A DNA stretch of 60,126 bases from Pseudobutyrivibrio sp. (GTDB lineage Bacteria > Bacillota > Clostridia > Lachnospirales > Lachnospiraceae): NCBI RefSeq assembly GCF_015057185.1, contig NZ_SVEV01000022.1, forward strand, positions 1-60,126. The letters are read 5' to 3'. The translations under genes were made by a program, and so were the position numbers. Shown here in pieces: positions 7,898 through 14,925 of the stretch (within the stretch, counting starts at the first letter, position 1; every line of letters begins with the position of its first letter). The notes under the pieces are model-generated. The model was not told the origin of the DNA and did no database searches. It saw nothing but the letters and a program-made list of their open reading frames with translations.

Positions 7898-8371
7898 ATG
7901 AAGAACAATGATAAAACAAATGTAATGCGTGTGCTTGATTCTAAAAAGATAAAATATGAAAGTCATTCTTATGAGGCCGACGCCACACTTACTGGCGAGC
8001 AGATAGCAGGCATTCTTGGGGAAGAGGCTGATAAGGTTTTTAAAACACTTGTAACTCAAGGAAAAACTGGAACATATTATGTTTTTGTCGTTCCAGTTAA
8101 GGAAGAACTTGATTTAAAGAAGGCTGCCAAGGCGGCTGGAGAAAAATCTATTGCTATGATTAAGCAAAAGGAGTTACTTGGCCTTACTGGATATGTACAT
8201 GGCGGTTGTTCGCCTATCGGTATGAAAAAGCAGTTTACAACATTTATACATGAAACAGCAGAAAACTTTGACAAGATATTTGTTAGTGCTGGAAAAGTAG
8301 GTTTTCAAATTGAATTGGCGCCAGGTGATTTAATCAAAGTGGCAAATTGCAAGGTGGCAGACATAATATAA
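7898..8371 (+). CDS. ybaK: YbaK/EbsC-family Cys-tRNA(Pro) deacylase
   Basis: A 157-residue YbaK-type protein, the usual length for the family. It begins with TNVMRVLDSKKIKYESHSYE and contains the conserved VFKTLVTQGKTGTYYVFVVPV, KEELDLKKAAKA and GYVHGGCSPIGMKKQFTTFIHE blocks, including the catalytic-site Lys and GGxSP-like turn. Family members hydrolyse Cys-tRNA(Pro) mischarged by prolyl-tRNA synthetase. ATG 7898 follows AAGAGG. It is followed closely by a small coiled protein and a LUD gene; these may form an operon. Confidence 0.93.
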   Translation: MKNNDKTNVMRVLDSKKIKYESHSYEADATLTGEQIAGILGEEADKVFKTLVTQGKTGTYYVFVVPVKEELDLKKAAKAAGEKSIAMIKQKELLGLTGYVHGGCSPIGMKKQFTTFIHETAENFDKIFVSAGKVGFQIELAPGDLIKVANCKVADII

Positions 8372-8388
8372 TTCAGGCAGAGGGACAA

Positions 8389-8673
8389 ATGGAAAATAAA
8401 GAACTACAAGATTTATATCAAAATATGCTTCAAATTCATGGCAAAGTCGATAACATATTTCAAACAGTTGAGGTGCCATCCATGCTTAGAAATGAGTATA
8501 ATAACAAGGTTTCTCAATACGAGAATATGTTTGAATCTGTTGAAACCATGAAATCAATTGCCAAGACTGAGGAAGCCAAGGATAGTTTGGTAAATCAACA
8601 GATTGAAATTCTAAAAGTCAGAATAAAATGCGAGGTAGCACTGGCAGAAAAAGCTAACGCATTAAAAAAATAG
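8389..8673 (+). CDS. Small helical protein, unknown function
   Basis: I choose ATG 8389 (94 residues), preceded by GAGGGA, over an in-frame ATG at 8347 that overlaps the end of ybaK. The sequence is acidic and helix-forming throughout, with heptad-like Leu/Met/Ile spacing (about residues 1-90), no signal peptide and no membrane segment. I recognise no family. It is 18 bases after ybaK and 30 bases before the LUD gene, so it is probably co-transcribed with them. Confidence 0.65.
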   Translation: MENKELQDLYQNMLQIHGKVDNIFQTVEVPSMLRNEYNNKVSQYENMFESVETMKSIAKTEEAKDSLVNQQIEILKVRIKCEVALAEKANALKK

Positions 8674-8703
8674 AATTATTGAAGTGGTTAAAGGAGGAGT
8701 CTA

Positions 8704-9342
8704 ATGAACGAAAATATTTACAAGCGAAATGAACTTTTGGCTCATAAGGTTATCAAGGGACTTGAGTCTAGAAATATGACGGGTTATTATGCTGCCGATA
8801 AAGAAGAGGCACTTAAAATAGCTTTAGAATTAGTTCCTGAAAATTCAACTGTTACAATGGGTGGTGCTATGTCTGCTAGAGAGATTGGGCTGGTGGATGC
8901 AATAAAAAATGGAAATTATCATTTTATTGAAAGAGAAGGAGCATCTACTGCAGAAGAGAAGCGCAAAGCTACGCTTGAAGGATATGATGCAGATTATTTC
9001 TTGTCTAGCGCAAATGCCATAACAGAAGATGGGGTAATGGTAAATATTGATGGAAATTCCAATAGAGTTTCATTTATTGCTTTTGGCCCTAAGCATGTAA
9101 TATGTATAGTTGGAATGAACAAGGTTTGCCCAGATGTAGACGCTGCTATGAAGCGTGCAAGAAATGTGGCTGCGCCAATAAATGCACAGCGCTTTGGGTT
9201 AAGCACACCATGTGCTAAAACTGGCTCTTGTATGAACTGCAAATCTCCTGATACAATTTGTTGTCAGTTTTTAATTACAAGATACTCTCGTCATACTGAT
9301 AGAATTCACGTAATACTAGTAAATGATGCATTAGGTTTTTAG
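8704..9342 (+). CDS. LUD-domain protein (LutC/DUF162-like)
   Basis: A 212-residue LUD-domain protein. Conserved features include TVTMGGAMSAREIGLVDAI, the DADYFLSSANAITEDG block and the C-terminal VGMNKVCPDVDAAMKRARNVAAPINAQR. A short Cys cluster follows (GSCMNCKSPDTICCQF, about residues 175-190) that could hold an Fe-S centre or metal. LUD proteins such as LutC take part in lactate oxidation, but stand-alone versions like this one have no settled role. LutA and LutB partners are not nearby. ATG 8704 follows AAAGGAGG. Confidence 0.88.
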   Translation: MNENIYKRNELLAHKVIKGLESRNMTGYYAADKEEALKIALELVPENSTVTMGGAMSAREIGLVDAIKNGNYHFIEREGASTAEEKRKATLEGYDADYFLSSANAITEDGVMVNIDGNSNRVSFIAFGPKHVICIVGMNKVCPDVDAAMKRARNVAAPINAQRFGLSTPCAKTGSCMNCKSPDTICCQFLITRYSRHTDRIHVILVNDALGF

Positions 9343-9376
9343 ATATATTTAAATAATTAAAAATTAGAATTTTTTT

Positions 9377-9406
9377 AAGGCTTCCGAAGGTTATCGGGAG
9401 CCTTTT
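9377..9406 (+). terminator. Intrinsic terminator after LUD gene
   Basis: AAGGCTTCCGA and TCGGGAGCCTT pair around a short loop and are followed by T residues. Confidence 0.8.
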
Positions 9407-9488
9407 GATTATAAAGTTGATGAGTGATAAAGCTTTTAGTAGCATCTATATTGGTTTATATAGATTTTTTGGGAAAACTATGTAATAT

Positions 9489-9529
9489 CCGTAGATTTTT
9501 TACGGCATTATAAGTGTAAGGCGCTTACA
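9489..9529. promoter_or_regulatory. Two palindromes upstream of ECF sigma gene
   Basis: CCGTA...TACGG (9489-9505) and TGTAAG-GCG-CTTACA (9515-9529, a perfect inverted repeat) lie just before the sigma gene's ribosome binding site. They are candidate operator sites for this operon. No regulator can be named. Confidence 0.35.
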
Positions 9530-9551
9530 AATAAGAACAAAGGGGGAAGAA

Positions 9552-10115
9552 ATGAAAGACCAGGAAATAATTGAAATGTATTTCAAAAGAAATGAAAGAG
9601 CAATAGAAGAGACCGATTATAAATACGGAAATTATTTGGAGTCAATTGCCGTAAATATCCTAAATGACCGACAAGACACTGAGGAGTGCATAAATGATAC
9701 TTATTTAAAAACATGGGATAGAATACCACCTACAAGACCAAGAATGCTAAAAGCCTTCTTGGCAAAAATTACTAGAGAACTTGCATTTGATAAATATAGA
9801 GCTTCTCGAAGTAAAAAGCGTGGTAGCGGCACTATACATGAAGTTTTAGATGAACTTGAGGAATGCATACCAGCAACAAATGGTGTTGAGCAATCAATTT
9901 TAGAGAGCGAGCTACAAGGGATAATAGCAGACTTTGTCAAGGGGCTGCCAGAAAAGGAAGCTTATATTTTCCTAAGCAGATACTTCTACGTAGAAGATAT
10001 TGCAACCATATCAAAGAAATTCGACATAACTAAAAACAATGTTTCAGTGACACTTAGTAGGTTGAGAGCGAAGCTACAAGTTCGTTTGATGAAGGAGGGG
10101 TATTTGGTATCATGA
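9552..10115 (+). CDS. ECF-type RNA polymerase sigma factor
   Basis: A 187-residue sigma-70-family factor. Region 2 is seen in LNDRQDTEECINDTYLKTWDRIPP and KAFLAKITRELAFDKYRA; region 4 in LPEKEAYIFLSRYFYVEDIATISKKF followed by the helix-turn-helix ITKNNVSVTLSRLRAKLQ. ATG 9552 follows AAAGGGGGAAG. Its last bases overlap the start of the downstream membrane protein (ATGA), the usual layout for an ECF sigma and its anti-sigma. The target promoter is not identified; palindromes just upstream may be part of its control. Confidence 0.93.
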   Translation: MKDQEIIEMYFKRNERAIEETDYKYGNYLESIAVNILNDRQDTEECINDTYLKTWDRIPPTRPRMLKAFLAKITRELAFDKYRASRSKKRGSGTIHEVLDELEECIPATNGVEQSILESELQGIIADFVKGLPEKEAYIFLSRYFYVEDIATISKKFDITKNNVSVTLSRLRAKLQVRLMKEGYLVS

Positions 10116-11122
10116 AAAAAGAAAATCTATTTTTAGCTTTTAATGGTGTGGATGATATTTTGATTGCTAATTGCGCCAAATATCAGTCTAACAATAAAAT
10201 AATAAAATTTAATAAAAAGTTTTCAATGGCAGCTTGTATATGTCTTATACTTTTGACAACCATAACAGCAACTGCTGCTATTCATCATTTCTGGGGACGA
10301 GGTCTGAGTAGCTATTTTAATGCCTCTGATGAGCAACAACAGACGCTTACAGATCAGGGTCAGGCAATAGTATTTTCTGAAGAAGAGGACTACTCAAGTT
10401 ATGCCATAACAGACAGTGGAATAACATTAACTCCTGTTGCTATAGTGGCTGATGATAACAAGATTAATCTTACAATAAAGTATTCCGGTGCAGATTTAGG
10501 AGAAGGATGCGAACCAAATATTCAAATTGATGATATATACATACAAGGTTATGAGGGCGATACATTAGGCATTAGTATGGGAATCAGGGATGATGAATTC
10601 ATGTTTACGATTGATGGAACAGATTCTATTGATTCAAGCATGACTCTAACTGGTAAAATGTTGCATATAGAATTAAGTGATTTTAGCATCGTAAATAGTG
10701 ATTTCTCAGAGGATATTATAGGCGGTAAATGGACATTTGATTTACCTATTCCTGAGGTAAGTAATGCAATTGAGATTGAATTAAATCAACAATTACCTGA
10801 GCTTGAATGTGAAGTAGCTTCTATTAAGATAAGTCCAATTTCAGCAGAGATGCGCTATAACATAACTGAAGAAGTTAAAGAAAAATGGTTCGAAATTCCA
10901 CTTGGACAACAAAGCGTACCATATATTTCAAGCTTAATTCTAGAGGATGGGACAGTTATCGATTGTGAAGATTTCGATAATTTACATGATATTGATGGGC
11001 TAAATAACAATGCACTATATTCTGTAGAATTTAACAATATAATTGATCCAAATTCCGTTAAATCAGTCGAGCTAAAGGATATTAATGGAAATACGGCTAC
11101 AATAGATTTGCACAATTTTTAA
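10112..11122 (+). CDS. DUF4179-type membrane protein, probable anti-sigma partner
   Basis: A 336-residue protein whose start overlaps the sigma gene by 4 bases. Residues 1-33 are cytoplasmic, a single membrane helix covers about 36-56 (MAACICLILLTTITATAAI), and the remainder is an extracytoplasmic beta-rich domain. The SGITLTPVAIVADDNKINLTIKYSG region (about 105-130) is typical of DUF4179 proteins encoded next to ECF sigma factors. The short N-terminus would hold the sigma factor at the membrane; the outer domain would sense an envelope signal. This role is inferred from context. Confidence 0.82.
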   Translation: MKKENLFLAFNGVDDILIANCAKYQSNNKIIKFNKKFSMAACICLILLTTITATAAIHHFWGRGLSSYFNASDEQQQTLTDQGQAIVFSEEEDYSSYAITDSGITLTPVAIVADDNKINLTIKYSGADLGEGCEPNIQIDDIYIQGYEGDTLGISMGIRDDEFMFTIDGTDSIDSSMTLTGKMLHIELSDFSIVNSDFSEDIIGGKWTFDLPIPEVSNAIEIELNQQLPELECEVASIKISPISAEMRYNITEEVKEKWFEIPLGQQSVPYISSLILEDGTVIDCEDFDNLHDIDGLNNNALYSVEFNNIIDPNSVKSVELKDINGNTATIDLHNF

Positions 11123-11147
11123 CCTCAAAATTATATAGATTGATGAT

Positions 11148-11173
11148 TAAATTTAGAAATGATATGTCGATAA
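11148..11173 (+). promoter_or_regulatory. Sigma-28 (SigD/FliA)-like promoter
   Basis: TAAA (11148-11151), 14 bases, then GTCGATAA (11166-11173) closely fits the flagellar sigma-28 consensus. It precedes the FliD-C-like gene by about 100 bases. Confidence 0.6.
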
Positions 11174-11205
11174 ATAAGTGTAAACATATATAAAGGCTAA
11201 GGATG

Positions 11206-11250
11206 GCGTCTATTTCAATGGAATGAAGTTGAGATAGACGCTTTTATTTT
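11206..11250 (+). terminator. Hairpin with T-tract between promoter and RBS
   Basis: GCGTCTATTTCAA (11206-11218) pairs with TTGAGATAGACGC (11229-11241), followed by TTTTATTTT. The ribosome binding site of the FliD-like gene follows at about 11262. A sigma-28-like promoter lies before it, so it may be a leader attenuator. Confidence 0.65.
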
Positions 11251-11272
11251 AATCAAAATCTAGGAGGGTGCG

Positions 11273-11917
11273 ATGAGTTCAATAAACAATTCTTATGAAT
11301 ATTATCAGTCGAATCAAGGTTTATTATCTATGCTCAATAAAAGTAAGAGTGGTAATCCTCTAATTAATCAGCTGATTGCTAATAATGAGATGGAATACCA
11401 GCAAAAAATGGAAAAATATGGTCTTGGAACTGGTAACACCAATAATAAATATAAGAATGTTGAAACATCAGCAAATAATTTGGAAGATGCGTTGGCGAGC
11501 CTTGGCAAAGATGAACTGTATACATCTGAAAGTGGCGAAGAATACGACAATACACAACTAATAAAAACAATTAATAATTACGTTACCGCATACAACAGTA
11601 CTATTACATCCCTTGTAAATTGTGGCGGCTCACTTAAAAATATTTTCAGCACAGAGCTTAATGAGGCATTCAAGAATAAGACGGAGGCATTTAGTAATAT
11701 TGGAATTACAATGTCAAAGGATGGAAAGCTTTCAGTGGACCAGGAAAAGCTAAAGGCTGCTAATCCATCAGATGTAAAAAGCATATTCAATACAGAATCA
11801 GATTATTATAAATCTATAATGAGCAGCACCAGCTCTATGGATGCTATTATTAATAAAGCGTTAGCCATGAAATCTGGAACATATAATTCTAGCGGTTTAA
11901 TTAACGGAGTATTATAG
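11273..11917 (+). CDS. FliD C-terminal-domain-like flagellar protein (short)
   Basis: ATG 11273 follows AGGAGGG. The 214-residue product resembles the C-terminal part of the flagellar cap protein FliD: NTQLIKTINNYVTAYNSTITSL, then an F..IGITMSKDGKLSVDQEKL block and an ANPSDVKSIF-like segment, which are hallmarks of the FliD_C region. Full FliD is usually 450-900 residues, so this is a short stand-alone form lacking the N-terminal D0/D1 and domain insertions. The N-terminus is low in complexity and rich in Asn/Ser. The sigma-28-like promoter at 11148 supports expression with late flagellar genes. No other structural flagellar gene is nearby. Confidence 0.65.
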   Translation: MSSINNSYEYYQSNQGLLSMLNKSKSGNPLINQLIANNEMEYQQKMEKYGLGTGNTNNKYKNVETSANNLEDALASLGKDELYTSESGEEYDNTQLIKTINNYVTAYNSTITSLVNCGGSLKNIFSTELNEAFKNKTEAFSNIGITMSKDGKLSVDQEKLKAANPSDVKSIFNTESDYYKSIMSSTSSMDAIINKALAMKSGTYNSSGLINGVL

Positions 11918-11925
11918 AGTAAATT

Positions 11926-11957
11926 AAGGCATTCTACTTTAGGTAGAGTGCTTTTTT
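11926..11957 (+). terminator. Intrinsic terminator
   Basis: GCATTCTAC (11929-11937) pairs with GTAGAGTGC (11943-11951), followed by TTTTTT. It ends the FliD-like transcript. Confidence 0.8.
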
Positions 11958-12004
11958 ATTGGGTTTTTGTTACCATAGTATCTAGAGAAGAGAGGGGGAG
12001 CATA

Positions 12005-12160
12005 ATGGATGCAAAATATACAGGACAAATAATTTCAGAAAGAAGAAAAGATAAGGGACTATCACAGAAAGCATCACTTGGTATGATAGGATTTATTGGG
12101 ATAATCATATCTAATGGGTTAGTTAGTATTCGAAATGGAATTATAGTAAAGCATAAGTAG
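12005..12160 (+). pseudogene. Remnant of an XRE-family HTH regulator
   Basis: ATG 12005 follows GAGGGGGAG and begins MDAKYTGQIISERRKDKG followed by LSQK, which is the first half of a Cro/C1-type helix-turn-helix. After that the expected HTH continuation is missing and the frame runs directly into a hydrophobic stretch (IGFIGIIISNGLVSI) and a short basic tail. This looks like an internal deletion joining the N-terminus of an HTH-membrane protein to its C-terminal end, leaving 51 residues. It is unlikely to work as a repressor. Confidence 0.55.
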
Positions 12161-12183
12161 ATATATATAGATAGAAAGTAAAA

Positions 12184-13077
12184 ATGATAGCATATTACCA
12201 CCTTCCAGGTTTATTTGAATTTTATGAATTATATAAGGCGTTCTTGCCGCTGTATAGAGAGCATCCAGAGTACTTTTATGATTGGTGTGAGATTGGGTCT
12301 ATCTATGGCGCACCAGCCGATTGCATTTGGGGTGGCGGGAGAGTTGGTTTCGGAGATGAACGAGCAACAGATGTAATCAAATTACTTAATGAATATGATA
12401 TCTCTGCTAGATTGACGTTTAGCAATTCTTTGTTACAACAAGCCCATCTACAAGACAAGAAATGTAATCGATTATGTGAGTTATTTGAAAAGACTGTAAA
12501 AGTGCAAAACGGTATAATTATTTATTCTGATTTGTTACTAGAATATATTAAGAAAAACTATCCAGACTTTTATTTTGTATCATCAACAACAAAGGTGCTT
12601 ATAGATTTTAAGGATTTTGAAGCAGAGCTTAATAGAGATGACTTCAAATATGTTGTACCTGACTTTCGTTTGAACAAAGAGCTTGATAAATTAGGTGAGT
12701 TGTCCACAATTCAGAAGGATAAAGTAGAATTTTTGTGCAATGAATGCTGTTCCTTTTCTTGTATGGAACGCAAAGAATGCTATGAAAATGTTAGCAGGAA
12801 GAGCTTAGGAGAAGACTGTGATGACCACATTTGCCCATCACCCCAGGCTAAGACTGGCTATAGATTTTCAGATGCCATGAAAAATCCAGGCTTTATCAGC
12901 ATTGAGGACATTAAGAACACATACATGCCATTAGGATTTTCCAATTTTAAAATAGAAGGTCGAAGTCTTGGCAGTGCCATCATACTTGAATTTTTGCTAT
13001 ATTATATGACCAAACCAGAATATCAGCTAAAGGTTAGAGAAGAAATATACCTGGATAGTATGCTAGATTTATTTTGA
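12184..13077 (+). CDS. Uncharacterised U32-peptidase-like conserved protein
   Basis: A 297-residue soluble protein. Features include an N-terminal MIAYYHLPGLFEFYELYKAF, a GGGRVGFGD turn, a Cys-rich centre (FLCNECCSFSCMERKECYE, about residues 183-202, then a further C..C pair), and a C-terminal GFSNFKIEGRSLGSA. The Cys cluster and the FKIEGR motif recall U32-type proteins that bind an Fe-S cluster and modify tRNA or rRNA, but similarity is partial and the function is unproven. I believe highly similar full-length proteins occur across Lachnospiraceae. ATG 12184 has only a weak ribosome binding site (AGAAAG). A truncated copy of the N-terminus lies at 7816. Confidence 0.7.
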   Translation: MIAYYHLPGLFEFYELYKAFLPLYREHPEYFYDWCEIGSIYGAPADCIWGGGRVGFGDERATDVIKLLNEYDISARLTFSNSLLQQAHLQDKKCNRLCELFEKTVKVQNGIIIYSDLLLEYIKKNYPDFYFVSSTTKVLIDFKDFEAELNRDDFKYVVPDFRLNKELDKLGELSTIQKDKVEFLCNECCSFSCMERKECYENVSRKSLGEDCDDHICPSPQAKTGYRFSDAMKNPGFISIEDIKNTYMPLGFSNFKIEGRSLGSAIILEFLLYYMTKPEYQLKVREEIYLDSMLDLF

Positions 13078-13085
13078 AACACATA

Positions 13086-13119
13086 AACCGTTCAGCCTAG
13101 TAGGGCTGAACGGTTTTTT
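13086..13119. terminator. Bidirectional terminator between convergent genes
   Basis: AACCGTTCAGCC and GGCTGAACGGTT form a 12-bp stem with a six-base loop, followed by T on the plus strand. It separates the 12184 gene from the convergent alanine symporter. Confidence 0.85.
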
Positions 13120-13163
13120 GTATAATTAAAAGGTATTTAGGCAACCATAATTGGGAGCCATTA

Positions 13164-14693
13164 TTATGCGGTTTCTTCACATTCTTTAGTAATAAGCTCT
13201 CTTTCGTTAAGCTCCATCTCGTGAAGCTCTTGTATATCATCAATGGCAGAAAGCATAGGCTTAACATCCTTGCCAAGGATTTTTCTTTGAACATAATTAT
13301 GAGTAATTTTCATAACAGTTCCAGAAAGAGCAACAACACCGATAAGGTTAGGAATTGCCATCATTCCGTTGAATGTATCTGAAAGGTCCCAAGCAAGGGA
13401 TAAATCCATTGTTGCACCAATAACAATAAAGAGTACAAATATAATCTGGTAAAACTTTATTCTCTTACGACCAAATAAGTATTCAAATGCTTTACTTCCG
13501 TATTGGCTCCACCCAAGAACAGTAGAAAAGGCAAACAACAGAATTGCCACTGCAATAAAGTAAGAACCAAATTTGCCAAATACAGTTGAGAAAGCCTCTG
13601 CTACAAGAGCAGTAGAAACCTGGTCAGAAAGTACTGCGCCTGTATTTAAATCTACTAAACCGCTGGAAAGTACTGCAAAAGCAGTGATTGAACAAACAAT
13701 GATTGTATCAGCAAAAACCTCAAAAATACCCCACATACCTTGGATAACAGGCTCTCTAACGTTGGAACTAGAGTGAACCATAACTGAGGAACCAAGACCA
13801 GCTTCATTTGAGAAAACGCCTCGCTTCATACCCCATTGAACAGCCATAGCAACACCGCTACCAACGATTCCACCGCCTACAGCTTGTAATCCGAAGGCTC
13901 CCTTGATAATTGAAGAAAAAACAGCGCCTGCCTGATCTATGTGAACGAAGCAAACAATAAGTGCACAAATCAAATAGATAACAGCCATAAAAGGCACAAG
14001 CTTTTCAGTAACTGATGCAATTCTCTTTAAACCACCAACAATTACGAGGCTGGCAAGAATCATTAGGAAAATACCAGTGACAACAAAAGGAATTCCAAAT
14101 GCTGAATTAATATTTACAGCAATTGAGTTAATCTGACCCATATTGCCGATACCAAATGATGCAATGATACAAAATACGCTAAATAGTACAGCTAGAACAG
14201 AGCCTAAATGTTTGCAGCCTCTTTTTGAACCAAGTCCATCGTGGAGATAGTACATGGCACCACCGCACCACTCATTTTTCTCGTTACGTCTGCGATAATA
14301 GATACCAAGAACATTTTCTGAGAAGTTTGTCATCATACCGAAGAATGCCACAATCCACATCCAGAAAATTGCTCCAGGACCACCTGATGCAATAGCAGCT
14401 GCAACACCAGCAATATTTCCTGTGCCAATAGTTGCAGCAAGGGCAGTGCAAAGACTCTGGAACTGAGAAATTTGTGTATCTTCTTTATCTGTATGAGCTG
14501 TTACATGAGAATCCTTGAAAATACCGCCGATGGTGTTTTTCATCCAATGCTTTATGTGTGATAGCTGGAAAAATCTAGTAAGGATTGTCATTAAAATGCC
14601 TGTACCTACTAAAAGAATCAGCATTGGAAGGCCCCAAACAAAATTATTTACGGCTGAGTTGATTTTTTCCACATTAGCGAGAAAGCTGTCCAT
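13164..14693 (-). CDS. Sodium:alanine (AGCS-family) amino acid symporter
   Basis: A 509-residue polytopic membrane protein of the alanine/glycine:cation symporter family, at the family's usual size. Recognisable blocks include GTGNIAGVAAAIASGGPGAIFWMW (shown here only as a pattern near residues 92-115), NFSENVLGIYYRRRN, CGGAMYYLHDG, and SNEAGLGSSVMVHS (about residues 292-305). It imports alanine, glycine or D-alanine with sodium. The start at 14693 follows GGAGG on the minus strand. Its leader carries a terminator-like hairpin (14730-14755), so expression may be attenuated. Confidence 0.93.
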   Translation of the reverse strand: MDSFLANVEKINSAVNNFVWGLPMLILLVGTGILMTILTRFFQLSHIKHWMKNTIGGIFKDSHVTAHTDKEDTQISQFQSLCTALAATIGTGNIAGVAAAIASGGPGAIFWMWIVAFFGMMTNFSENVLGIYYRRRNEKNEWCGGAMYYLHDGLGSKRGCKHLGSVLAVLFSVFCIIASFGIGNMGQINSIAVNINSAFGIPFVVTGIFLMILASLVIVGGLKRIASVTEKLVPFMAVIYLICALIVCFVHIDQAGAVFSSIIKGAFGLQAVGGGIVGSGVAMAVQWGMKRGVFSNEAGLGSSVMVHSSSNVREPVIQGMWGIFEVFADTIIVCSITAFAVLSSGLVDLNTGAVLSDQVSTALVAEAFSTVFGKFGSYFIAVAILLFAFSTVLGWSQYGSKAFEYLFGRKRIKFYQIIFVLFIVIGATMDLSLAWDLSDTFNGMMAIPNLIGVVALSGTVMKITHNYVQRKILGKDVKPMLSAIDDIQELHEMELNERELITKECEETA

Positions 14694-14722
14694 AAGATAT
14701 CCTCCGAATTGTCATAAAATGT

Positions 14723-14755
14723 AAAAAAAGGTGCACATGAAAGTCATGTAACACC
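14723..14755 (-). terminator. Terminator-like hairpin in the symporter leader
   Basis: Read on the minus strand, GGTGTTACATGA and TCATGTGCACC pair around a short loop (14730-14755) and are followed by seven T (14729-14723). It lies about 30 bases before the symporter's start codon. A possible minus-strand promoter (TAGACT, 17 bases, TAAACT) lies further upstream at about 14780-14812. This is a likely attenuator; the sensing element is not identified. Confidence 0.5.
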
Positions 14756-14883
14756 CTTGTTGTAACTTAAAAAAGAGTTTAGCACATTAAAGCGGCAAAG
14801 TCTAGAATTAATTGCAAACAAAAATGTTGAAACAGAGGAAATTAATTAATATACTATATGAAGTCAGTGTTATGAAATGTCAT

Positions 14884-14911
14884 GGGGCAAGGAAACTTGC
14901 CCCTTATTTTA
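14884..14911 (+). terminator. Hairpin with T-rich tail before helicase gene
   Basis: GGGGCAAG, a GAAA tetraloop and CTTGCCCC, followed by TTATTTTAT. It lies just before the ribosome binding site of the UvrD-like helicase gene, so that gene is probably read from a promoter upstream of the hairpin. Confidence 0.7.
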
Positions 14912-14925
14912 TGTTAGGATGAGAA

